From Streptomyces sp. NRRL S-37 (GTDB taxonomy: Bacteria > Actinomycetota > Actinomycetes > Streptomycetales > Streptomycetaceae): 64,000 nt of DNA. Of the stretch, positions 26,794 to 34,665 are shown one piece after another (position 1 is the first letter of the stretch; each line of letters opens with the position of its first letter). The stretch covers positions 620,001-684,000 of the forward strand of contig NZ_JOIZ01000005.1 of NCBI RefSeq assembly GCF_000721605.1, read 5' to 3'. Position numbers and translations under genes: made by a program. Below the pieces are notes generated by a model that did not search any database, was not told the DNA's origin, and saw only the letters and a program-made list of their open reading frames with translations.

Positions 26794-27576
26794 ATGAGCA
26801 CTCTGACCCTCGCATCGGACCCCGAGGACGCGGCGGCCGTCGAAGCCGTCGAGGCGCATCACGCCCAGCTGGCCGGTGAGCTGGCCGGACGGGTGGCCAT
26901 GCTGGTCGCCGCGGCGGACCGCGACCCGGCCGCGGCCGACGAGGTCCGCGCCGGACTGGTCGCCTTCTGCGACCGGGACCTGCTCCCGCACGCGGTCGCC
27001 GAGGAGGGCACCCTCTACACCGCCGCCCGCGACCTGCCCGAGGCCCGCCTCCTCATCGACGGCATGCTCGCCGAACACCGCAGGCTGACCGCCCTGGTCG
27101 ACGCGGTGCGCGAGGCGGACTCCGCCGTACGGGCGGCGGCCGACGGCCGGGCCCTCCAGGTCCTGTTCGAGGAGCACCTGGCCAAGGAGAACGACCTCGT
27201 CCTGCCGCTGCTCGCCGGCGCCCCGGACATCTCACTGGCCGACCTGCTGGGCGGCATGCGCGAACTGCTCGGTGGCGGTGGGGAGTCCGCGGAGGGAGCC
27301 GCGGGCGGCGGCTGCGGCGGCACCTGCGGCTGCGGCGGACCGGACGACGTGGAGGTGCCCGAACTCGACGTCCGGGACGTCCCGCACGCCCTGCGGCACG
27401 CCACGGTCTTCGGCGCGCTCGGTGCCGTACCGGCAGGGCGGGCCATGGTGCTCGTGGCACCGCACGACCCGCTGCCGCTGCTGCGGCAGATCGAGGACCG
27501 GTACCCCGGTGTCTTCGCGGTGGAGTACCGGCAGCGCGGCCCGGAGGCGTGGCGCCTGCTGCTCACCCACCGCTGA
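26794..27576 (+). CDS. Hemerythrin-domain protein with DUF2249 domain
   Basis: A 260-aa protein from an ATG with GGAAGGAA upstream. The four-helix hemerythrin fold provides iron ligands in VEAHHAQLAGEL, LLPHAVAEEGTLY, MLAEHRRLTALV and LFEEHLAKENDLVLPL. A Gly/Cys linker (GGGCGGTCGCGG) leads to a C-terminal DUF2249 domain, ELDVRDVPHALRHATVF to LLLTHR, related to TusA-like folds. Similar di-iron proteins (RIC/YtfE, ScdA) repair Fe-S clusters after NO damage, and DUF2249 is common next to denitrification genes. That agrees with the divergent NirK/NnrS-like operon. Confidence 0.9.
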   Translation: MSTLTLASDPEDAAAVEAVEAHHAQLAGELAGRVAMLVAAADRDPAAADEVRAGLVAFCDRDLLPHAVAEEGTLYTAARDLPEARLLIDGMLAEHRRLTALVDAVREADSAVRAAADGRALQVLFEEHLAKENDLVLPLLAGAPDISLADLLGGMRELLGGGGESAEGAAGGGCGGTCGCGGPDDVEVPELDVRDVPHALRHATVFGALGAVPAGRAMVLVAPHDPLPLLRQIEDRYPGVFAVEYRQRGPEAWRLLLTHR

Positions 27577-27649
27577 ACCCGCGCCGAACTTCCTTGCCGG
27601 CCCCGGACGTTCCGGGTTTCATCCGCCCGTTCGGGGCCAGTCGGAAAGC

Positions 27650-27943
27650 ATGTCCCCTCGCTATCGCACTGGTTCCAACTCCGCGGGGACGGTCGTCGCG
27701 GTGATCGCGGACATCATGGCCGTCATCCTCGGACTCTGGATTCTGATGTACCTGCTGGACGCCAACCGGGGCAACGACCTGGTGCGGTTCGTCCACGACG
27801 CGGCCGACTGGCTGGCCGCCTGGTCGCGCGACCTGTTCACCTTCGACGAGGAATGGGCCAGGGTCGTCGCCGGTTACGGACTCGCCGCCGTCGTCTACCT
27901 GTTCATCGGCCACGCCGTCGCCGGCCGCCTGCGCCGCTACTGA
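27650..27943 (+). CDS. Small two-span membrane protein
   Basis: A 97-aa protein starting MSPRYRTGSNSAGTVVAVIA. It has hydrophobic spans at about residues 12-36 and 74-92, with an amphipathic acidic segment between (DLFTFDEEWAR). Similar proteins are common and unnamed in Streptomyces. It follows the hemerythrin gene after 73 bp; co-transcription is possible. Confidence 0.7.
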   Translation: MSPRYRTGSNSAGTVVAVIADIMAVILGLWILMYLLDANRGNDLVRFVHDAADWLAAWSRDLFTFDEEWARVVAGYGLAAVVYLFIGHAVAGRLRRY

Positions 27944-27961
27944 GGCGGCCGTCCGGCCGGC

Positions 27962-29038
27962 TCAGGTGAGCGGACAGCAGTCCGGGTCCAGGCCCCTGGG
28001 CAGCAGGTCGCCGCCGAACACCGCGCAGGTGGCCTCGTGGCCGCCGAGGGCGGCGACCGCCAGCAGCAGTGAGCCGGCGGTCCAGGTGGTCAGTTCGCGC
28101 GGCCAGACCGCGTCGTCGTCGAAGACGTAGCCCGTCCAGTACAGGCCCGTCTCCGGATCACGCAGGTGCTGGATCGACTGGAGCACCTCCAGCGCGCGGT
28201 CGGACTCGCCCATCGCCCAGAGCGCCAGGGCGAGTTCGGCCGACTCGCCGCCGGTCACCCATGGGTTGGGCACCACACAGCGCACCCCGAGTCCGGGGAC
28301 GACGAAACGCTCCCAGCCCTCCTCGATACGGGCCTTGGCCTCCGCGCCGGTGAGCGCGCCGCCGAGCACCGGGTAGTACCAGTCCATGGAGTAGCGGTCC
28401 TTGTCGAGGAACCGCTCCGGGTGGTGCCGGATCGCGTGCCGCAGCGCGCCCGCCGCCAACTCCCAGTCCGGCTGCGGCTCCTCGCGCTGCTCGGCGATGG
28501 CCAGCGCGCAGCGCAGCGCGTGGTGGACGGAGGAGGAGCCGGTGAGCAGCGCGTCCGCGGTGGGCGTGCCGTCGTCGTCGCGCCGCCAGCCGATCTGCCC
28601 GCCGGGCTGCTGCAGCCGCAGCACGAACTCCACCGCCGCGTACACCACGGGCCACATGCGGTCCAGGAACGTGTCGTCGCCGGTGGAGAGGTAGTGGTGC
28701 CACACCCCGACCGCGACGTAGGCGACGAAGTTGGTCTCCCGGCCCCGGTCGGTGACGTCGAGCGGGTCGCCGTCGGCGTAGGCCGCGTACCAGGAGCCGT
28801 CCGCCACCTGGTGCCGGGCCAGCCACCGGTAGGCCCGTTCGGCGGCGGCGTGCTCGCCCGCCGTGTCGAGGGCCATCGCGGCCTCGACGTGGTCCCACGG
28901 GTCGAGGTGGTGCCCCCGGAACCAGGGGATCGCCCCGTCCTCCCGCTGTACGGCGAGGATGCCGGCGACGGTCGCGGCGGCCTGGCCTGCGGTCAGGACC
29001 CCGGGCAGGACCAGGTGTTCGGTCCGGGGGGTCGTCAC
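27962..29038 (-). CDS. Prenyltransferase/glycoside-hydrolase-like alpha/alpha barrel protein
   Basis: A 358-aa protein from GTG 29038, which overlaps the methyltransferase stop (GTGA). It contains repeated helical pairs with W..D-type motifs (AAATVAGILAVQREDGAIPW, RAYRWLARHQVADGSWYAAY, VEFVLRLQQPGGQIGW), typical of (alpha/alpha)6 barrels annotated as prenyltransferase/squalene-cyclase repeat proteins. No DXDD cyclase motif is seen, so terpene cyclisation is unlikely; a glycan-acting role would suit the glycosyltransferase operon. It is cytosolic, with no signal peptide. Confidence 0.8.
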   Translation of the reverse strand: MTTPRTEHLVLPGVLTAGQAAATVAGILAVQREDGAIPWFRGHHLDPWDHVEAAMALDTAGEHAAAERAYRWLARHQVADGSWYAAYADGDPLDVTDRGRETNFVAYVAVGVWHHYLSTGDDTFLDRMWPVVYAAVEFVLRLQQPGGQIGWRRDDDGTPTADALLTGSSSVHHALRCALAIAEQREEPQPDWELAAGALRHAIRHHPERFLDKDRYSMDWYYPVLGGALTGAEAKARIEEGWERFVVPGLGVRCVVPNPWVTGGESAELALALWAMGESDRALEVLQSIQHLRDPETGLYWTGYVFDDDAVWPRELTTWTAGSLLLAVAALGGHEATCAVFGGDLLPRGLDPDCCPLT

Positions 29039-29793
29039 GTGACGTCCGCCTCGGCCCCGGCCCCGGCCGCGGTGCGCGGCAGGTGCGGCTTGGTCGCGTA
29101 CGCCACGAAGCTCTTGCCGATCAGCGGGTTCAGCGCCCGCTCCGTGACCCGGGTGGCCAGCGGCTTCTTCATGATGTCCCAGACCAGCAGCTTGTGGTAC
29201 GCCCGTACCGGCAGCGCCTTGGCGTTGTCCACGCCGAACGCGCACTTCAGCCACCAGTACGGCGAGTGCAGCGCGTGCGCGTGATGGGTGCCGTACGGGC
29301 GCAGGCCCGCCCCGCGGATCTTCGCGAGCAGTTCGTCCGCCTTGTAGATGCGGATGTGGCCGCCCTCGACCTCGTGGTAGGCGTCGGACAGCGTCCAGCA
29401 CACCTTCTCCGGGCCGTAGCGCGGCACGGTGATGGCGATCCGGCCGCCGGGCTTGAGCACGCGCACCATCTCGGCGAGGACGCCCTTGTCGTCGGGGATG
29501 TGCTCCATCACCTCGGAGATGATGACGACGTCGAAGGACTCGTCGGGGAAGGGCAGGGCGAGGGCGTCGCCCTCCATGGCGGTGGCGGTGGCCCCGGCGG
29601 GCGCCTCCCCGGCCTCCTTCATCGCCGCGAACCACTTGGCGACCTCGCGGATCTCCTCGCCGTTCCGGTCCAGCGCCACGACCTGGGCGCCGCGCCGGTA
29701 GCACTCGAAGGCGTGCCGGCCGGCCCCGCATCCGAGGTCCAGGACGCGGTCGCCCGGGGCGAGCGGGAACCGGGAGAAGTCGACGGTCAGCAC
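29035..29793 (-). CDS. Class I SAM-dependent methyltransferase
   Basis: A 252-aa protein from GTG 29793, overlapping the glycosyltransferase stop. Motif I is DRVLDLGCGAGRHAFECYRR, post-I is QVVALDRNGEEI, motif II is SFDVVIISEVMEHIPDDKGV and motif III is LKPGGRIAITVPRYGPE. This is the Methyltransf_11 group. The tight coupling on both sides means it probably methylates the product of the neighbouring glycosyltransferase or its lipid carrier. Confidence 0.92.
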   Translation of the reverse strand: MLTVDFSRFPLAPGDRVLDLGCGAGRHAFECYRRGAQVVALDRNGEEIREVAKWFAAMKEAGEAPAGATATAMEGDALALPFPDESFDVVIISEVMEHIPDDKGVLAEMVRVLKPGGRIAITVPRYGPEKVCWTLSDAYHEVEGGHIRIYKADELLAKIRGAGLRPYGTHHAHALHSPYWWLKCAFGVDNAKALPVRAYHKLLVWDIMKKPLATRVTERALNPLIGKSFVAYATKPHLPRTAAGAGAEADVT

Positions 29794-31298
29794 GTGGCCC
29801 TGCTTTCGCGGTCGAAGGTGTCGGCTGCGGGCACGGACACGGCGGCGGCCGTGTCCGCGGAGGTGTCGGGAGCGGCGTCCCCGGCGACCGGGGCGTCGGC
29901 GGCCCCGGTCGCGGCACGGTCCGCGGGCCGGGTCCCGGAGCGGGCGGCGGCCCGGGCACCGGGGCGGGCGGCGCCCGTGTCCCGGCCCGCACCCGCCATC
30001 GCCTCGCGGTAGCGGGCCACCGTGCCCTGGGCCGCACGCGCCCAGGTGAAGCGGGCCAGCACCCGCTCCCGTCCGGCCGCCCCGAGCCGGGCGCGCAGTT
30101 CCGGGTCGCCGAGCAGCCGGGTCAGCGCGGCGGCCAGCGCCCCCGCGTCGCCGGGCGGTACGGCCAGACACGTCTCCCCGTCACGGCCGGCCACCTCGGG
30201 GATCGCCCCGCCGGTGGTGGCGACCAGCGGGGTGCCCGTGGCCATGGCCTCGGCGGCCGGCAGGGAGAAGCCCTCGTAGAGCGACGGCACGCAGGCGACC
30301 TGTGCCGACCGCACCAGGTCGACGAGTTCGGCGTCCGAGATGCCCTTGACGAACTCGACGGCGCCTTCGAGGCCGTACCGCTCCATCGCCTGCGCGACGG
30401 GCCCCTCCACGGGCCGCTTGCCGACCACGACGAGGTGGGCGTCGGGCTGTTCGGCCCGCACCTTCGCCAGCGCCTCGACGAGGAAGACCAGGCCCTTCAG
30501 CGGCACGTCGGCGCTGGAGGTGGTGACGATCCGGCCCGGGACGACCGCGACGGACGGGTCCGGGGAGAACAGGTCGGTGTCGGCGCCGATGTGGACGACG
30601 TGGACCCTGTCCCGCCGTACGCCGAGATCGTCGACGATCTCCTGGCGGGAGCTGCCGGAGACGGTGAGCACGGACGGCAGGCGGCGCGCCACCCTCTTCT
30701 GCATGCGCGTGAAGGCGTACCAGCGGCGCACCGAGTAGCGCCGCTGCCAGTTCTCGGCGGCGTCCAGCTCCAGGCGCCGGTCGACGGTGATGGGGTGGTG
30801 GATGGTGGTCACCAGGGGGGCGCCGAGATCGCCGAGCAGGCCGTAGCCGAGGGTCTGGTTGTCGTGGACGACGTCGAAGTCGCCGCGCCGGGCGCGCAGA
30901 TGGCGGCGGGCGCGCAGGGAGAACGTCAGCGGCTCGGGGAAGCCGCCGGTCCACATCGTGCCGACCTCGAGCGCGTCGATCCAGTCCCGGTACTCGCCGC
31001 GCTTCGGGGTGCGGAAGGGGTCCGGCTGGCGGTAGAGGTCGAGGCTGGGCAGTTCGGTGAGGACGGGTCCGTCGCAGGCCTCGTCGTGGATCTCGTCGAG
31101 GACCGGGTACGGCTGGGCGCCGATGACCTCGACGCGGTGTCCGAGGCGGGCGAGTTCGCGGGAGAGGTGGCGTACGTAGACGCCCTGCCCGCCGCAGAAC
31201 GGGTTTCCCTTGTAGGTGAGGAGTGCGATGCGGAGCGGTCGCAAGCCGTCGGATGCGGGCCCCCGCGAGGACCCGGCCTGACTGGCCTCAGCGGTCAC
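29787..31298 (-). CDS. Glycosyltransferase family 4
   Basis: A 503-aa protein from GTG 31298, preceded by AAGGGGG. It is of GT-B fold: the N-terminal domain has LTYKGNPFCGGQGVYVRHLS (acceptor loop) and VVHDNQTLGYGL. The C-terminal domain has VHIGADTDLFSP, LVVVGKRPVEGP and the sugar-nucleotide motif VPSLYEGFSLPAAEAMATGT with the conserved E-x7-E. The last 80 residues are an Ala/Asp-rich tail. It transfers a sugar from an NDP donor, retaining configuration. It is the first gene of a coupled operon with a methyltransferase and an alpha-barrel protein, and is divergent from a KstR-type regulator. Confidence 0.92.
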   Translation of the reverse strand: MTAEASQAGSSRGPASDGLRPLRIALLTYKGNPFCGGQGVYVRHLSRELARLGHRVEVIGAQPYPVLDEIHDEACDGPVLTELPSLDLYRQPDPFRTPKRGEYRDWIDALEVGTMWTGGFPEPLTFSLRARRHLRARRGDFDVVHDNQTLGYGLLGDLGAPLVTTIHHPITVDRRLELDAAENWQRRYSVRRWYAFTRMQKRVARRLPSVLTVSGSSRQEIVDDLGVRRDRVHVVHIGADTDLFSPDPSVAVVPGRIVTTSSADVPLKGLVFLVEALAKVRAEQPDAHLVVVGKRPVEGPVAQAMERYGLEGAVEFVKGISDAELVDLVRSAQVACVPSLYEGFSLPAAEAMATGTPLVATTGGAIPEVAGRDGETCLAVPPGDAGALAAALTRLLGDPELRARLGAAGRERVLARFTWARAAQGTVARYREAMAGAGRDTGAARPGARAAARSGTRPADRAATGAADAPVAGDAAPDTSADTAAAVSVPAADTFDRESRATC

Positions 31299-31352
31299 TC
31301 TGGGCCCCCTTCTCCCTGCACTGTCCCGCGACATTACGACGGGACGCTGATC

Positions 31353-31366
31353 TAGAACAAGTTTCA
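31353..31366. promoter_or_regulatory. KstR-type operator
   Basis: TAGAACAAGTTTCA matches TnnAACnnGTTnnA, the established KstR box, at every fixed position. It lies 55 bp before the glycosyltransferase start and 139 bp before the regulator start, in the shared intergenic region. It probably mediates autorepression and perhaps control of the sugar operon. Confidence 0.72.
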
Positions 31367-31504
31367 GAGTTGATCGTTCGGAGGATCTGAATCTACCGGC
31401 AGGTAGGGGCACCGGGAGCGGTGGATCAGGTGATTCACGCCACGACGGACGGCATGCCATGCTGTCTGATCATCCACCCTCACCGACTGTCACGGACGGG
31501 ACCC

Positions 31505-32206
31505 ATGCCTACGGAAGCCAACAGGGACGAGGCGGCCAGGGCAGCCAGGGCAGCCACGGCGGACAAGGCGGGCAAGGCGGCGGCGGAAGCCGGCACCGCG
31601 CGGCCCGCCCCGGCCGCACCGCTCACCGAGCGCCAGGAGGCGCGCCGGCGCCGCATCCTGCGGGCGTGCGCGCAGCTGGCCGGCCGGGGCGGGTTCGACG
31701 CGGTGCAGATGCGTGAGGTCGCGGAGTCCTCCCAGGTGGCGCTCGGGACGCTGTACCGCTACTTCCCGTCCAAGATCCACCTCCTGGTCGCCACCATGCA
31801 GGACCAGCTGGAGACCCTGCACGGCACGCTGCGGAAGAAACCGCCGGCCGGCGCGACCCCGGCCGAGCGGGTCGCGGAGACCCTGATGCGGGCCTTCCGC
31901 GCGCTCCAGCGGGAGCCGCACCTGGCCGACGCGATGGTGCGCGCCCTGACGTTCGCGGACCGCGGTGTGAGTCCGGAGGTCGACCAGGTCTCCCGGCAGA
32001 CCACGAGGATCATCCTGGACGCCATGGAGCTCACCGATCCCACGCCCGAGCAGCTCTCGGCCGTCCGGGTCATCGAGCACACCTGGCACTCGGCCCTGAT
32101 CACCTGGCTCTCGGGCCGCGCCTCCATCGCCCAGGTCAAGACGGACATAGAGACGGTGTGCCGCCTGATGGACCTGACGGCCCTGGAGGCGGCGGACGCC
32201 CGCTGA
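31505..32206 (+). CDS. kstR: TetR-family regulator of the KstR type
   Basis: A 233-aa protein. After a 45-residue Ala-rich disordered arm comes the HTH (RRRRILRACAQLAGRGGFDA, QMREVAESSQVALGTLYRYF, PSKIHLLVATM). The ligand domain keeps the KstR-like signatures LADAMVRALTFADRGVSPEV and VIEHTWHSALITWLSGRAS. In mycobacteria KstR represses sterol-ring catabolism and is released by a cholesterol-derived CoA thioester. A perfect KstR box lies upstream. The window has no sterol genes, so the regulon here may differ. Confidence 0.88.
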   Translation: MPTEANRDEAARAARAATADKAGKAAAEAGTARPAPAAPLTERQEARRRRILRACAQLAGRGGFDAVQMREVAESSQVALGTLYRYFPSKIHLLVATMQDQLETLHGTLRKKPPAGATPAERVAETLMRAFRALQREPHLADAMVRALTFADRGVSPEVDQVSRQTTRIILDAMELTDPTPEQLSAVRVIEHTWHSALITWLSGRASIAQVKTDIETVCRLMDLTALEAADAR

Positions 32207-32319
32207 GCCGTCGGGGCCACTCCCCTTTCCGGGGGTGCGGGTGCGGCGCGCGTCCCACGGTTGACGTGACCCCGCTCACCGAAGCCACCCCTGGCCCCTT
32301 CCCTACGGGCGGGTAGAGT

Positions 32320-32470
32320 GTCGGCGTCGTCATCACACCGTACGGGGGGAAGCCGGTGCAATTCCGGCGCTGACCCTTCCCCAAGTCTCGGCTTCGCTCG
32401 ACCCGGGGAGACCCCTCTCGTGAACCGCCCGCCGAGGCGGTGAGCCGGACTGCCCCGCACGGTTCATGAC
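32320..32470 (+). promoter_or_regulatory. Cobalamin (B12) riboswitch
   Basis: The core GGAAGCCGGTGCAATTCCGG (near 32346-32366) with GCTGACC, followed by the B12-box-like GAGCCGGACTGCCCCGC (about 32441-32457), are hallmark cobalamin aptamer sequences. A TAGAGT -10-like element lies at 32314-32319. The variable arm at 32381-32411 carries a copy of a hairpin repeat also found later in the operon. Adenosylcobalamin binding should turn the downstream uptake operon off. The exact ends are estimated. Confidence 0.93.
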
Positions 32471-32589
32471 CGGCTCACGTGCCCGGCGGACCCGCCGGCG
32501 CACCGGCACCGTCGAGGTATACGGAGCCGAGCCGCCGGGGTGTCCCGCGCTGCCCGGCTCCCCCGCAGGGAAGAAGGCACCCGCCGATC

Positions 32590-33813
32590 ATGAATGTTCG
32601 CCGCAGCGCAGCGGTCCTGGCCGCCGTCGCCGTGATCGGCGCCGCCACCCCGGCCGCCGCCGACACCACCCCCTCCCCGTCGCCGTCCAAGGCGCTCCCC
32701 TCCGCCCTGTACGGCGACGGCGACCCGCAGTACGACGGCGTCTGGCGCCAGTCACTCGCCCTGCTCGCCCAGCACACGGTCGGCGTCGAGCCGCCGAAGG
32801 CGGCCGTCGACTGGCTCACCGGCCAGCAGTGCGCCGACGGCTCCTTCGCCCCGTACCGCGCCGACACCGCCGCGGCGTGCGACGCGAAGACGATGGTCGA
32901 CACCAACCAGACCGCCGCCGCCGTCCAGGCCCTCGCCGCGCTCGGCGGCCACGACGACGTCACCGGGAAGGCCGTCGGCTGGCTGAAGTCCGTGCAGAAC
33001 AAGGACGGCGGCTGGGGCTACACGGCGGGCGGCGCCAGCGACACCAACTCCACCTCCGTCGTCGTCGGCGCGCTCGCGGCCGCCGGTGAGAAGCCGGCCG
33101 AGGTGAAGAAGGACGGCAAGTCCCCCTACGACGCCCTGCTGACGCTGGCGCTGCCCTGCGAGGGCGACGGCGCGGGCGCGTTCGCCTTCCAGCCGGACAA
33201 GAAGGGTGAGCTGGTCGCCAACGCGGACGCGACGGCGGCGGGCGTGCTCGGCTCGCTCGGCGCGGGCCTGGCCGCCGGGCCCGGCAAGGGCGGTTCCGGG
33301 GAAGCGGCGTGCGAGAAGGCCGACGGCCCCGAGCAGGCCGCCGCCAACGGTGCCGCCTATCTCACCGACGCCCTCGCCGAGAACGGTCACCTCACCTCCG
33401 CCCTGGCCGGTGCCGAGGACCAGCCCGACTACGGCAACACCGCCGACGCGGTGGTCGCGCTCGCCGCGCAGGGCGCCGGCGAGCAGGCCGCGAAGTCCCT
33501 GACCTGGCTGGAGAAGAACGCCGCCGACTGGGCGGCGCAGAGCGGCCCCGCCGCCTACGCCCAGCTCGTCTTCGCCGCCCACGCGACCGGCGCCGACCCG
33601 CGCGACTTCGGCGGCGCGGACCTGGTGAAGCAGTTGGGCGCGACGGGCCCGGCCGCCGAGAAGACCCTGGAGGCCAAGGCGGACGAGAAGAAGGAGAAGG
33701 AGGAGTCCGACTCCGGCTCCGGCCTCGGTGTCTGGTGGTTCGTCGGCGTCTGCCTGGTCGCCGGCATCGGCATCGGCTTCCTGATCAGCGGCCGCGGGAA
33801 GCGGCAGCCGTGA
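32590..33813 (+). CDS. Exported, membrane-anchored terpenoid-cyclase-fold (intrinsic-factor-like) protein
   Basis: A 407-aa protein. It has a signal peptide (MNVRRSAAVLAAVAVIGAAT, then PAAAD), a helical-repeat barrel with VDWLTGQQCADGSFAPY, VGWLKSVQNKDGGWGYTAGG and TADAVVALAAQGAG units, then a charged Glu/Lys linker. The C-terminal membrane span (WWFVGVCLVAGIGIGFLISG) has a basic end. The fold of such prenyltransferase/squalene-cyclase repeats is the alpha-barrel of transcobalamin and intrinsic factor. Sitting first behind a cobalamin riboswitch and ahead of an ECF transporter, it is probably a surface B12-capture protein; that is inference. It overlaps the next gene (GTGA). Confidence 0.85.
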   Translation: MNVRRSAAVLAAVAVIGAATPAAADTTPSPSPSKALPSALYGDGDPQYDGVWRQSLALLAQHTVGVEPPKAAVDWLTGQQCADGSFAPYRADTAAACDAKTMVDTNQTAAAVQALAALGGHDDVTGKAVGWLKSVQNKDGGWGYTAGGASDTNSTSVVVGALAAAGEKPAEVKKDGKSPYDALLTLALPCEGDGAGAFAFQPDKKGELVANADATAAGVLGSLGAGLAAGPGKGGSGEAACEKADGPEQAAANGAAYLTDALAENGHLTSALAGAEDQPDYGNTADAVVALAAQGAGEQAAKSLTWLEKNAADWAAQSGPAAYAQLVFAAHATGADPRDFGGADLVKQLGATGPAAEKTLEAKADEKKEKEESDSGSGLGVWWFVGVCLVAGIGIGFLISGRGKRQP

Positions 33814-34454
33814 TCCGCCGGGCCACCGTGCTGTTCCTGGCCGCGCTCCTGCCCCTGCTGGCGGGAGCGGGCCGGGCGGACGCCGTCGGCTACCGCTACT
33901 GGTCGTTCTGGGAGCAGGACGGCACGGCATGGACGTACGCCACCCAGGGCCCGTCCCTCGCCCGCCCGGCCGACGGCGACGTCCACGGCTTCCGCTTCTC
34001 CGTCAGCGAGAACTCCGCCGACGCAGCGCAGCCGCGCGGCACCGCCGACTTCGACACCATCTGCGCGAAGACCCCGGCGGCCGACGGCAGGAAACGCGTG
34101 GCCCTGGTCATCGACTTCGGCACCCCCGCCGACGCCCCGTCCGGCGAGACCCCGCCGGCCGGCCGCACGGCCTGCGCCCGGGTCCCCGAGGACGCCACCA
34201 CGGCCGAGGCCCTGGCCTCGGTGGCCGAGCCCCTCCGCTACGACACCAACGCCCTGCTCTGCGCGATAGCGGGCTACCCGGAGAAGGGCTGCGGAGAACA
34301 GGTCTCGACGGAGGAGAAGGCCCCCGCCCCCACCGAGGAGAAGCCCGAGCCGGACGACTCGGACGGCCCGTCGATCGGCCTACTGGCCGGAATCGCTGTT
34401 GTCGCATTCCTCGGAACAGCAGCCCTGTGGCAGGCCCGCCGCCGTGCGTCGTGA
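33810..34454 (+). CDS. SCO2322-family exported membrane-anchored protein
   Basis: A 214-aa protein with a GTG start coupled to the previous stop. It has a signal peptide (VIRRATVLFLAALLPLLAGA), then a compact beta-rich domain (YRYWSFWEQDGTAWTYATQG, DGDVHGFRFSV) with Cys pairs. An acidic Pro/Glu linker and a C-terminal membrane span (GLLAGIAVVAFLGTAALW) with a basic tail follow. It matches what I recall as the SCO2322 family. Topology mirrors its partner, so the two probably form a complex outside the membrane that feeds cobalamin to the ECF transporter. The domain resembles, loosely, the DUF4430 beta domain of transcobalamins. Confidence 0.82.
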   Translation: MIRRATVLFLAALLPLLAGAGRADAVGYRYWSFWEQDGTAWTYATQGPSLARPADGDVHGFRFSVSENSADAAQPRGTADFDTICAKTPAADGRKRVALVIDFGTPADAPSGETPPAGRTACARVPEDATTAEALASVAEPLRYDTNALLCAIAGYPEKGCGEQVSTEEKAPAPTEEKPEPDDSDGPSIGLLAGIAVVAFLGTAALWQARRRAS

Positions 34455-34518
34455 CTGTGAACACGACTGCCCACCCGACTGTGGGCAGTCGTGCCGCTGG
34501 GGCGGCACGGGTGGGCGA

Positions 34519-34614
34519 TGGGGGTCCCCCCGCTCATGGGGGTCCCCCCGCTCATGGGGGTCCCCCCGCTCATGGGGGTCCCCCCGCTCATGGGGGTCCC
34601 CCCGCTCGAGCGAA
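34519..34614. repeat. Five 18-bp tandem repeats inside the B12 operon
   Basis: TCCCCCCGCTCATGGGGG begins at 34525, 34543, 34561 and 34579. A fifth copy at 34597 diverges after TCCCCCCGCT into a GAGCGAAGCCGAGA hairpin. Each unit has CCCC/GGGG arms and can fold. The array lies between the second exported-protein gene and the EcfT gene. Confidence 0.92.
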
Positions 34615-34665
34615 GCCGAGAGTGGGGGAGGAGCCGAGAGTGGGGGAGGCACCCGGCAAACGCCG

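Noticed and set aside
28166..29284. 372-codon plus-strand frame opposite the alpha-barrel gene
   Set aside because: Antisense shadow. The minus-strand frame has coupled starts and helical repeats.
34519..34614. CRISPR or coding repeat at the start of the EcfT gene
   Set aside because: Units are contiguous, and translation through them gives RSWGSP repeats unlike any EcfT N-terminus. The GTG at 34666 is a better start.
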